Shown here piece by piece: positions 11,307-21,600 of a DNA stretch of 64,000 nucleotides. How positions within the stretch are numbered: position 1 is the stretch's first letter; each line of letters starts with the position of its first letter. Location: the NCBI GenBank assembly GCA_022925895.1, contig JAKSYS010000033.1, forward strand, positions 1 to 64,000, in the 5' to 3' direction. The notes beneath the pieces are model-generated. The model had not been told where the DNA came from, searched no databases, and worked only from the letters and a program-made list of their open reading frames with translations. The stretch comes from Fragilaria crotonensis (Eukaryota > Bacillariophyta > Fragilariophyceae > Fragilariales > Fragilariaceae). The position numbers and the translations under genes were made by a program.

Positions 11307-11870
11307 GATGACGGGGCCTTTGTAATCAGTGATGAAGAATGATGGCTGGCTGTATTTGCAAGCGGTCGGCAGTAGGCGGCTGTCAGTTGATTGACTGGTG
11401 AAGGTTTATTGTTTATCAAGAGGCAGCCTGCTGTAAACAAATTTTATGTCAAGTTTGAAGGATGCTGAGAAATAGTGCAAGGCGGCAAACGGCACCTCTG
11501 CTTTTCCTTCTCCTGGTGCATTGTACGCGGGACATGTATGAGGTATGTGGTGCCGGTGCCTGCCCATCAGAATGAAATTGCATTTTTGGATCTTTAGCTC
11601 CGTGCAGTTTTAGCTCACACATGTAACATAAGTTGAGCTATTTGTTTCGGAGCCTCGCCGTTTTTTGAACTACACTTAAGGAAGAATGGCCTTCTGAAGG
11701 CCATACTTGAGAGGCCAGAATCACAGGCCAGGATGAAAACTGCTCAGCTGCCATGTCAGCGGCTGGAGAAAAATTACTCGTACTTGTCCATTGAGGTGTT
11801 GAGTCCTGGCAAATATCTCGACGACGTTGCTTTTAAACGTCATTTGAGTCCTGTACAGTGTTATATTCGT
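10347..11870. repeat. segmental duplication, copy 1 (pair 29345-30868)
   Basis: About 1.52 kb here is nearly identical, apart from scattered 1-2 bp indels, to 29345-30868 in the same orientation. It covers the 5' three quarters of the oxygenase-like gene and about 560 bp upstream of its start. The left edge is sharp, at the word GCAGGAGACGGGC. Below it the two 3' coding ends are still alignable but strongly diverged. Confidence 0.85.
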
Positions 11871-12128
11871 GCTACTCGTACGGGTATAACTGAGAAGGTC
11901 TGACGGACTACTGTAGGACACTACCAGTAAGACTCGGAAACACAGCAACGAATGTGTGCTGATGCTTGGAATGAATTGAGAATCCGACGGGAAAACGTGA
12001 ACCGACCGACCAACGGGAAATCACCAATACATTGAAGTGGGAAACGGATTGCACTGCTCACATCTATCCATTTGGATCGATTGTGCGTTCCCCTCAGTTA
12101 AGAGATAGTTAACTTTTTTAATTCTTCA
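11307..12128. other. non-coding upstream region
   Basis: Up to about 11870 this is the duplicated upstream flank of the oxygenase-like gene, presumably its promoter. Beyond that I see no gene and no recognisable element. Confidence 0.5.
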
Positions 12129-12967
12129 ATGGCTCCCTATGACCACCGTGCCCGAAGCACCGACAACTGGGCCGACTTCTACGACCGAAACAAGACAGAC
12201 GGAGGTCCAATCCAGGCGCTTTTTGACAAAAGCACGAAGGTACTAGCAGAACGGATGGAAGGTTACCTCAATGATGGTGATTTCCAGGAGAATCGACTTT
12301 GGTGATTTCCAGATGAACAGCAATCTGACTTCCATTACTTATATCGTGGTGATGTAGAAGAATTACTCCCGCATCGTGTGCCAGAACCGAGGGGACGTTA
12401 CGTCGTCATGACAGCCTTCGTGGAAACCAGGCAACGGGACAATCTCACATTTGGTTTTGTGGTATTTATCAATCGAGCACCGATACAGTGGTAAAGTAGC
12501 TAGTAGGCAACAGAAGAGAGGAGTCAAGACCAGTACATTTCCTCACATCTTCTGTGACAATGAAGGTGTGGTCAAGAACAGGATGAATGTGGGGTCAACG
12601 CTTAACAAGAAACAATAATCAGTGGCTTATCATCATTGCACACATCAGTACTCACGACAATATTGCCGATCGTTTACCGAATGCTTGCCATCCCATACTC
12701 GTAATCATCTGGTCGGTTCATGGACATGTTATTGAGATCCATCCTGCCAAACGAGGCGCAGACAGTGCAAGTAATGCCACGGACGACAGTACGAAGAGAG
12801 GTGACTCAGAAATGAAAAAGGCGGATGCAACTACAACCGTATCTTGGGCGGACACTGTGAAACGTAAGCCAGCTACGGAACAGAGTAACATAGTCGCTCG
12901 AGCAAAGAATCGACGAATTAACGAACTTGTTGCGATAGGGTATTCTATCGCAACAATCCCAAATTAG
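12129..12967 (+). pseudogene. Copia RNase H and pol C-terminal remnant
   Basis: Frames between about 12310 and 12740 carry the Copia RNase H pattern: RGRYVVMTAFV, FVVFINRAPI, then FCDNEGVVKN and STLNKK, with in-frame stops and shifts between them. From 12732 the sequence switches to a basic C-terminal peptide (DSTKRGDSEMKKAD) that is almost identical to the end of the Copia pol at 28311-28546. The sequence at 12129-12308 has a short Met-initiated frame of about 58 codons that I do not recognise. This is a dead fragment, and its chimeric join at 12732 suggests recombination between element copies. Confidence 0.6.
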
Positions 12968-13080
12968 AAGCAAAGTTTGAATAACTTCAGTTTCTAGTTT
13001 ATTACTCATCATCTACCGTAGCTTTGAGGACATTGGGTTGAAGCCCTACTGTGCCGCGGTAAATAGTGTGCAAAACAACA
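12928..13080 (+). repeat. 153-bp LTR of Copia element
   Basis: The segment starts TG and ends CA, and it matches 28507-28659 over its full 153 bp with only a few substitutions. The first 28 bases form a perfect 11-bp inverted repeat (TGTTGCGATAG...CTATCGCAACA). The match continues upstream to 12732/28311, so the shared block is pol tail plus LTR (349 bp). I see no primer site just downstream, and the flanking 5-mers do not match those of the other copy. It is therefore more likely a 3' LTR of a broken copy than the 5' LTR of the element that follows. Confidence 0.65.
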
Positions 13081-15540
13081 TTGTTGCGATAGAAACGTAA
13101 ACGTTTCTGAACGTTTTTCTCCGAACAGAACTTAATGAACAACCGCCCGATGACATTGACAGTCTCAAGCAGGAATTACAAAACCTCCACCTACGAATTG
13201 AACAGATCGAGAGAGCTATCGCCGCACAGACTGCAACGTAAAGCAGGAGCGAGCCAGCGACCAACGAGAGGCGCGAAAAAAACCGCATCGCCGTCGGGGA
13301 CAGAGTTCGTGTGAAAAACAAGTTCAAGAAGCCCGTGACGTGGATAAGCGACAGGCCGTCCCGACATTGCGGTCCTTAAAGGTATATTTTGAATATCATG
13401 CCCACTGACTGCAACGTTGGCAAAATCGAGCGCTCCATCCGTACAATCAAGGAGCGCCTCCGTCCACCGTCGTCGAGTGGCATCCTGATAACCCCATCGA
13501 TGACTCGGAATACGACCGTGACTACGACGATCGCCCCCTCGACGACGAACCCCTCCTCAACTTTGATCTCATCGATGACGGTGAACTCACTGACCTCGCC
13601 GTTCCCGATATTGTCCCAGTGGCTGCTCCCAATCCCCGCCTGGCCCAAGGAGCGCCCCGCGAGAACGACGACGTCCACGATTTGAACGAAGACGACGCTG
13701 ACGATGCCGACGTTGACGATCACAGGTATCACGAGCCCCTCGTTAGCGACGACGACATTGATCTTATGAGGCCTACTATGTCGACGATTCCGACGGAGCT
13801 GCAGATAATCCTCGTGATGATAATGGGAACAACGCATCCCAGGATGCATACGAGGACGTACATGGCGACCCCGAGGGCACTGGGGGCCATGCTGACGACG
13901 ACGACATTCGCGTCCAGCCAGATGGCCCAGTTGAACCGGCCGACGAAACGCATACGAGGGTCGAGCTCGTCGACCGGACCAACACGGCACGTGCGTCTGA
14001 GGCCCAGCGACCCCACTACAACCTACGAAACCGCAGCACTGGAGCGGGCACTTTTAGGCGCGCAATGGACAGTCCCCATCGTAGCAAGTCGTACTACCCA
14101 CCTGCTCAGATGACGCAATTTGCAATCCCCCCTGAGTCTCTCCACTTTGCAGTCGGCTTAGTTTTGACACAAATGACCGCCTGAGCAGGAATTAAGAAGT
14201 ATGGGAAGAGAGCGGAGAACGCCATGACAAAGGAGTTTGCCCAGATGGAAGACTTGAAGGTCTACCACTTGGTCAAAGCATCGAGCCTGTCACCCTCGCA
14301 ACGCAAGATCAAAGAGAAGCGAAACGGCAACCTGAAGGGGCGCACCTGCGCCGATGGGCGAGCACAACGCAGCCTGTACAAAAAGGCTCAGACCACGTCG
14401 CCAACCTTTTCTAACAACGCCCTGGTCATCTCCATCATCGAGGACGCATACGAGGGCCGTGACGTAGGTGTTGGTGACATCGCTGGAGCATACCTGAAGG
14501 CTGACATGGATGATTTTGTGGTCATGACCTTCACAGGCGAGGCAGTCAGAATATTATGCGAGATGAACCCCACTCACAAGGAGAATGTGATGTGACTATA
14601 GAAAATGGCACCAAGACCCTATATGTGGTCCTGGACAAAGCACTCAATGGGTGCGTGAAATTGGAATTGCTCTGGTACAACCTTCTAAGAGCAGGTCTTA
14701 TCATCGGGTTAAATTTTTGGCAGTTTAACCCCTGGGGTCTAAATTTTAGATCCTCCACGTCCAACAAAAAAAGCAAGTATTATCATTTTTTACTCAATAA
14801 CTCAAACCTTTTTGAAGAACAGTGTAGAAAATCCAAGAGTCGAGCTCCCCTCCTTCTATACTGGTCACTCGTTGTCAACAAGAACATTGCCATGGCAAAT
14901 TTGAACATTGCCATGGCAAATTTGATTGACGAAGCAAATCACACCATGAAGAGACTGATGGCCATGTGGTGATCATCATTGTGGAAAAGACAATGGAACA
15001 AATTTATCATGAGTGCTCACATCTCTTCTCCGGAGCATGTGTTGTGGAGGTCACATTGTTGTGTATGCATACATGTAGTGTGACATCCACCATGCATTGA
15101 CGAGCAGAATTCGTGCCGAAGGAAAAGGGGATAGTGGTATATACATGGCATAGGAAACGCGTGGAATATTTAGACCCCTCGGGGTCTAAACTCTGACCCT
15201 GGGGTCAAATTTGCTGAATTTAGACCCGGGATTAAAATATAGACCCCAGGGGGTCAAATCCAAGATCCTAACAAATGACTTATACCCTCCCATAAGACTT
15301 GCTTTTTCGATTTTTTTTCGATTCGGGACTCACTTAACCCCATGATAAGACCTGGCTGCTCTAAGGGATACCATCAAAGGTTTGGGTTTAAAACTGTACC
15401 GGTATGACGAGTGCGTTGCAAACTGCACCATCGACGGGTCAATGTGCACTATCGCTTGGTACGTAGACGACCTGAAGATATCCTACTGTGACCCGGTAGT
15501 GCTGACAGCGAATATGGAAAAACTTGAAGCGGAGAAAGCT
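13081..15540 (+). pseudogene. Copia element 1: integrase end and reverse transcriptase, first half
   Basis: Frameshifted Copia polyprotein. Near 13395 the frame reads MPTDCNVGKIERSIRT, the end of the integrase region. An acidic Asp-rich linker follows (13480-13760), then NLRNRSTGAG (about 14022) and the reverse transcriptase from about 14180: KGRTCADGRAQR, DVGVGDIAGAYLKA, KALNG, and finally TIAWYVDD near 15450. The RT is interrupted at 14690-15359 by an inverted-repeat insertion. The frame ends at 15540 in MEKLEAEKA and is resumed 11.7 kb away at 27213 with FGKMSASRG. The region 13081-13380 has a helical, charged frame that I cannot place in the pol order. Several internal stops make it a pseudogene. 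Confidence 0.65.
14690..15359. mobile_element. 670-bp MITE-like element inside Copia RT
   Basis: Terminal inverted repeats of 21 bp with one mismatch (14692-14712 and 15334-15354, beginning CAGGTCTTATCAT) enclose non-coding DNA. TCTAAG is duplicated on both sides (14684-14689 and 15360-15365). Removing the element and one TCTAAG restores the Copia reading frame, giving WYNLLRDTIKGLG. The interior repeats the words GGGGTCTAAA and GACCCC in both orientations and has a second, subterminal inverted repeat (AAAAAGCAAGT). A 21-bp direct repeat lies at about 14881-14925. No transposase is encoded, so this is a non-autonomous element. Its superfamily is not clear from the 6-bp duplication. Confidence 0.8.
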
Positions 15541-15959
15541 TAATGTCTATATATGTCGATCTATTTAGAATCTATATCGAATATAAAAGTAACCACTTTT
15601 GAATACATTTATCTTCATTTGTCCTTCAGCCCCTTAGACGTCATCCCGTCTTCGATTTTCACTTATCAGACAGCTCAAAAACTCGGCTGTTCGCAAGATC
15701 GGCGCTGGCCCGGTTGCCGAATATTTGTTTGACATACATGGCGGATGTGTAACATACTTGTGTACGTTGCCGGTATGCTTACGCCGTTTATAATCTGGGT
15801 TGGTAAAATACATATCGACCCCTCAAATATTTTTAAGACAAACCTACAACCGCTTATTACACAAAGTCTATGGCTGGTTTCACTCTCGACCATCCTCGCG
15901 TACAGCTCGGTATGTTTTATGCCACGCATACAAAATCCCAGAGTAAAATTCCGCCAAAT

Positions 15960-17110
15960 AATTCTGCAAGTGTGGACCAAGAAACCCGTCTTCTTTCATG
16001 ATTGTCGTATCTCTCATTCTTGGCTGCGCTCCTCCGTAGTACTTGGACATTTGTTGAGCACTAAGTGCGTGCTCGCGTTGGCGAGCATGCCCCTGACTGT
16101 GATCAAACATAAACACCAAGTCATAATTCGGCTACAGCACTTGCAAACAATCAACGACGTCTTCAAATTGAAGACTCATGTGATACGAGTTCCAGTAGCC
16201 TTCATTGTTGATCCCAATAAACAAGTATTTTACGAATGGAGATTCCGTCAAGACCGGTTTGTTGATAGTTCCCAAAATCTCCATCGCTGCGTGCTTATCA
16301 GTGTAAGTTGCTGTGCTTGCTCGCCTCTCAGAATTAATCTTCGCTAACTCATCGCTTGTCAACAGTCTGCCGAATCCGAATTCTCTAAATACGAATGCCG
16401 ACAACATATAGCCAGCATCTCCTTCGGACTTTGGGAGTAGCGGTCTCTGACCTTTCGGGCCGATCCAAGTCATCGCTCCCAACAAATACTGTGCAAATAC
16501 GCTTTCATCTTGCCCAACAATCATGATTGGCCGGCTCCGTGCTTTTGAAGACACTCGTATGCTAGTTGTTGCTTTGGCGTCATCCAGCCTTCTTGCCAAT
16601 GCAGCATCGGCACCTCCTCGAATCGATTCCAGTAGTCGATGTGGATTCGATTCGTTGTTCATTACCGACGATGTCAAAATAGCTGTGTCCGAATCCGATA
16701 TCCAAATCTGTAATAGTCATAGCTTCACTAAGAGAAACTTGTATCCATCAATTACAATAGGGTTCTAACTCAGTCAGGTAGTTCTTGCAGAACTGTGTAC
16801 GATTCGCCACAACGTCGTCACGTTCGTGACCATCGACGTAGAAACTCTTTCGTTGCGTGTCGTACCGAAAGCCAAGTAGACGCATCCAGCGCCATGCCGT
16901 TGAGAAGCTCATCTTTTCAAGTCTATGAGCATGAAGGAACAAGCTATTAAGAACTTCTTGGTTGTTGTGGTCGTTATCGGCAGGTTGCGGTGTAACACTC
17001 ATGGTAGTACTACTAGTTGTACTAGTATCCGCGGCCGTTGCCTCAGCAACCTCCTCATCCTTCTTCCACTCCGATGCAAGTCTCGGTATAACGGTAGAAA
17101 CAATGAAGTC
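15960..17110 (-). pseudogene. DDE transposase (IS630/Tc1-mariner-like), C-terminal half
   Basis: Three minus frames continue one another. From 17110: DFIVSTVIPRLASEWKK, TAWRWMRLLGFRYD, then FYVDGHERDDVV. The next frame (about 16640) carries HIDYWNRFEEVPM and HWQEGW. The following one carries the first catalytic Asp in VGQDESVFAQ and KSEGDAGYMLSAF, and the last (about 16120) has the second in MFDHSQGHARQREHAL followed by EDGFLGPHL. The VDGHERxDVV and DHSQGH blocks are what I know from eukaryotic IS630-like DDE_3 transposases. The third acidic residue is not found because the end is missing. At least three frameshifts and one in-frame TGA make it dead. Its N-terminal half is at 24717-26555. Confidence 0.6.
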
Positions 17111-17126
17111 GTGTAAACCTTCTATT
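17111..17126. repeat. 16-bp target-site duplication of LINE 2, left copy
   Basis: GTGTAAACCTTCTATT here is repeated exactly at 24701-24716. It lies inside the transposase codons for IEGLH. The transposase frame continues from one copy to the other once the intervening DNA is removed. Confidence 0.85.
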
Positions 17127-17230
17127 ATATAAACTAATTATAGGGTTAGCACCTTCGCCGGTCTTTCGTCAAGGCCAGTGTGTGTACCCTGTCATGGCCT
17201 GCCCATATTGCAGGGAGGCGGTGACTTATC

Positions 17231-17246
17231 TAACCCTAACCCTAAT
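17231..17246. repeat. short CCCTAA telomere-like repeat
   Basis: About two and a half units of CCCTAA occur in the trailer of LINE 2, with another single TAGGGTTAG at about 17151-17159. This is internal to a mobile element and far too short to be a chromosome end. Confidence 0.6.
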
Positions 17247-18259
17247 TGCACGAAATCGTTGGTCCATCGCTTCTTGTTCCCGTGTCTGTACCTGGCGTTA
17301 CACTTGGCCTGAAAAAACTTGTCATGAGTGTCTGTCGTTTGCCGTCTGCGGATGCCCTAAGTATAGCCCGCTTCATAAACAATAGCCATCGTCGTCTAGA
17401 GGATGGTGATTTCTTCAGTATCTCCTCTAAGGGCTGCTCGCAGTAATGCCTATCTCCCGCGCGCAACCTGTCGCTCTTCTCGTATAAATCTGTGATCTCA
17501 TATAATTCGGTGTCCCTTATCTGACGGGTCTCCATAGTCTGTGTGTTGTGTAGGGTGTGGTTCCGAGCTTTCCATACCGTCTGATGGTAAGTGTGTAGAG
17601 CCTTGAATATAACTTGGAGGCGTTGGTAGCCGAGACGGGATTGAGGAGTATCTGTATCGAATAGACCTTCTTCAGCCATGTTCCTCCACTCGACACTCAC
17701 ATATCCCTTGATGGCATTGTCCCAGCCGATTTCCTGTTGATCAGAAAGAGCCGCACGGATTCTGTCGTGAAACTTGCCTGGAAATTCCTTTGCATGCAAT
17801 GTATCATCGCTATCACCTCTATGCTCAAGCCATTCGAACACCTTCTCCTTTATAAGGTGAAAAACCGGATGAGGCCCTGCCGATGACAATGATGTCCGCA
17901 ACCGAAGCAGTCCATTTCCGTGTTCAGTATTCATGCGACATCGGAGAACATGATTGGTGGTCTCGAGTTGTGTTTTGCAGCAGGGACATAGGCTTAGTGT
18001 GGGATCGCTAACTTTTGCGTTGCGGCATCGAACTTTTCCAGTGTTCCATTGGTCAAACATGAATTTCGTTTGTGCCACTTGAGCTGATGGAGAGAGCCGT
18101 CGATGAAAGCGTCCGTAAGCTTCAACATCAATGCGATCCCAGATGCTGTTTGTCCACTTGTGTTTGGACTGAACATACGATCGGAGATGGTATCCGTTGA
18201 TGTGAAAGCGCAGGCAGGATTCAATCTGCGATACTAGTCTGACACCGTTGACTGAGATG
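17242..18259 (-). CDS. LINE 2 ORF2 C-terminal tail (partial)
   Basis: This minus-strand open frame of about 340 residues, from the Copia junction to a stop at 17242, corresponds to the region after RNase H in LINE 1. Matching blocks in order are IWDRIDVEAYGRFHRR, CPCCKTQLETTNHVLRC (a zinc-knuckle-like CxxC...H...C), EIGWDNAIKGYVSVEW and VWKARNHTLH. It is not the same family as LINE 1, since identity is low between the blocks. The open frame as written runs upstream into the Copia LTR, which is not its own sequence. The true upstream codons are at 24604-24700, where the frame closes to give EAKIAISVNGVRL. Confidence 0.7.
18255..18259. repeat. AGATG target-site duplication of Copia 2, left copy
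   Basis: These five bases directly precede the left LTR and are repeated directly after the right LTR at 24599-24603. Five bp is the usual size for Copia integrase. Confidence 0.9.
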
Positions 18260-18673
18260 TGTGAGACCCTCTCTAGTACGGCGGCTCCACTCACATTGAC
18301 TCGCTTGGGAGTCGAGTTAGTGCAGAACCGACGGGAACAGAAGAGGAGAACACGACAGCACAATGAACAAGAGCGCGGCGGTATCGAGAGGTGCGCGTCG
18401 CGATGGTATCGATGTCAATGATGGTGGTGTCGTGAGTCGTTGGCGTGGACGAAGCAATAACTGTACCTCTTCACCCTTACGATCGTAGACCGGCAAGAAT
18501 GCAGTGGAGGTAATAGTTTTAGGCTAAGTTAAAGTTGTGAGCCGATGGAGTACATCGGCCTTAAGCTAAACTAGTCGGAGTTGCGCATGCGTCATGCATG
18601 TCAACGACTGTAGATAGTAGACTGTGCGCGATTAGGCAATTGCACAGTAGCAAGAATGAAATATGCACTGACA
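18260..18673 (-). repeat. Copia 2 3' LTR
   Basis: This is the 414-bp LTR at the downstream end of the minus-strand element. It is identical to 24185-24598 except at about 18642 and 18663. It contains a perfect 7-bp stem (GCCGATG...CATCGGC) at 18541-18559. The pol frame continues through its first ~70 bases to a stop at 18601. Confidence 0.9.
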
Positions 18674-21600
18674 AACATTTGTTGTGTTGTTGATGCGGCA
18701 AGTGGCTCGACGGGTCTTTCGTCCGTCTCTCGTGATCCTGATGACGACCAACCATAGTGCGCCAGCAATTTATCAATGTATGTTTCACACGTGATCTTGA
18801 TATATCGGTCGCGTTGGTCGACGTCGACACCGTTGAACGAATTCAGGATACCTTCGTCGCGAAGATCGATGCCGTCTTCAGCGCAAATGACACGGACAAG
18901 GTCTTTGATGGCGTCAACGTTCGCACATCCGATGGCCATATCGTCAACTTGGCGACATATAAGCATTCGGTGTCCCTTGTATGTTCCTTGGTAGATGCTG
19001 CGCTCGTGGGTGGTCGAGGTGAAACCGTGACGTGCGATGACGGAGTTCACGAACTTTTCCCAAAGCGCTCCGGATTCTGGATGGCCTTGAAGAGCGTGTT
19101 GAACAGGGAGCACCAATTCTCGAGAGACGACAGTACCGTGACGAGAGAGATACCAGTCGGCATACTGGTCATCGATGACCACGAACGTGGGCTGATTTGG
19201 TGGCGGCGAGTTCGCATACGCGTTCGTCGCGTCCACTTTCAGGCTGACATAACTCTCATGGGCACACAGAGCAAAGAAAAGGCGCATACAAGGTTGTTCG
19301 ATGCAGCTAGAATAGGTGTTAGCCAACTTGAGCTGTGGAGCTGCGCGGGGGGATCCATCGCAGCAGTTTCTTGCCTTCCGAGAGCCGTCACCTTTGATGA
19401 TGTAGTTCCAATGTTGCCGGAGCACAATGGAATCCCTGGGAGCAGGGACAGGGGCGCCATACATTTCTTGTTTGGCCATCGAATCAAGCTGCTTGAATTC
19501 AGCGTCTTGCCATTCTTTCCAGTTTGGGAGGCGTCGGAGCTTACGTCGAGTGAAACTTCCGAGGCCTTGTTCTTCGGGAGTTCCATGCGTCGTCGTATTC
19601 AGGGAGCAAAGGAGCAACTGAGCATGGTCATCATCGAAATTGTCGTCGTCGTTGTCGAGTACGATATCGTCGTCGGGCGGCTTCGATTGCGGAGAAGAGG
19701 ATAAGATGGCGGAGACCGTACGCAGCTGTTCCACAGATAGGTGGATCGGCTGATCAAGGTGTCGATCGGCAACTGGGATATACCGGTCCGGGGCGAAAAC
19801 AATCTTGAACGTTTGTTCGTCTGACACGGCGGCAGCACGAAGTGCATCCAGGATGGATGCCGCGGTGAACACAGCGACGTCATTGATCGATACAACAAAA
19901 GCACCGATGTATTTGCGACGGACGTTCCGGATTCGTGAAGCAGTGGTGTTTGCAACAATACCGGAGACATATCCTCGTCTCCGAATGTGGCATTCCATGA
20001 TTTCAAATCCAAGGCATGGGTGCTCGCAGGTGATGGACGGGGACAATTCATCGAGGCGTTCAAATGGATCGTCAGAGACCTCCAGATTGAGAAGAGGGAG
20101 ATCCAGGCGATCGGGGTCAACAACGCCGTCATCGGCAAGGTTCCGGAGAAGCTTTACGTTTGGAGGCGGTTCATCGAGATCGTTCATGCCCTCGTCGAAA
20201 CGCGCGTGGGTGGCGGTCTTGACGGTCGAGCTGCCAAGGTCGAAGTAATACATGACCTTCAGGGAGCGGGAGTATCCGAGAAAAATGCCGAGACGGGAGT
20301 TTGGGACGACCCGCCCGTATCGTGCGTTCGTTGGGCGGACATGGATTCGGCACCCGAACGTTCGGAGCTTTGCCAGATTCGGTAGCGGCGCGCCGCACAT
20401 TTCGTATGGACTTGACGGTCGATCGCCATGAGGCACGAAATTGTAGATGCGGATATAATGGTAAAACGCATATGGCCAGAAGTTCGGTTGTAGGTTCGCA
20501 CCGGAAAGCATGGTGCGAAGAGCATCGCCAATCGTCTGATGTGGGCGTTCCCCTGGTCCATTCTGGTGCGACGAGTCTGGACCGGTCAGCTCCACGATGT
20601 ATCCAAAGTTCGCAAACGTACGATGGATGTCGCGACACTTTCCGAGCTCACCACCTCCATCCATGCGGACATACTTGTCGGGGCATTGTGGAGAGTTGCT
20701 GGCGAGCCAGCTGTTGATCCAGTCGACAGGAGGTGCCTTTGTTGCGAAGGCGCGGCCAAAAATCCGGCCACTGTAGTGGTCGGTCAGGAGGACATAGCAC
20801 GTTTCGCCATTGAGGCCGACGAGAGTGTTGTGTCGAACTGAGTCCCGGCTCTTCTGGACCATGAAGCCGAAATCGATTGACAATCCTTGGTTACATGTCG
20901 TCGCTCTCATCGTGGTTCCGATTCCTTTCGGTGCCTTGCGGAGTTTGGCAGCGAGACAGATGGGACACCCTTCGATTTCGGTTGGGATCTGGAATTGCGG
21001 CATCCCTTTTACGAAGCGATGCATTTCCGACAAACGACGAAAGTTGATGTGTCCGAGACGTTGGTGCCATAACATTCGCAGAGCTGAACGACTCAGGGAG
21101 CGCACGGCATACTCTTCCGTGAGAACCGGCGAGGAGAATTCCGGGAAGTGAACGTCGCCGTCCAAGATCGTTGGGCGTTGAGCGATGAGATCTTCCGAGT
21201 GCTGGCCTTCATGACTTGGATGACTCATGTCAGTATTGACGGGGACAACGAAATCGAGACCCGCCGGAGCCATCCCTTGTCCAAAAACGTAAGGCCTTGC
21301 GTTGCCGTCAGGTGAGACGGGCAACATGTCAGAATCCGGAACAGGTGGAGAATGACAGGCGTCGCAGGTCATGCCATCGATGGGATCGAGGATCGTTGCA
21401 GCGGTGACAGGAGAATGTTCGGTGCACAGCTTCCGAACGACTTGATCCGATGGTAGCGGCGCCACATGGGCCTTAGCTGTTGGGGCAATCAAGGCCTCTG
21501 TGAACGTCAAGCCGCCGCGGCTTGCCGTCGGCTGTAAGATGATGTAGATATCTTGTGAGCGACGGAGGCGGTGCGGGAAGTGAATGTGTCCGGCTGTCTC

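Noticed and set aside
15745-16347. 200-codon plus-strand open frame with hydrophobic stretches
   Set aside because: It is the mirror of the DDE transposase on the minus strand, where VGQDESVF and FDHSQGH are visible.
17231-17246. CCCTAA repeats as a chromosome end or internal telomere
   Set aside because: Only two to three units, inside the trailer of a LINE bounded by a target duplication.
18757-19704. 315-codon plus-strand open frame and several other long plus frames at 19.8-23.8 kb
   Set aside because: They lie opposite the Copia pol and gag, whose minus-strand motifs are clear; these are mirror frames of a GC-rich coding strand.
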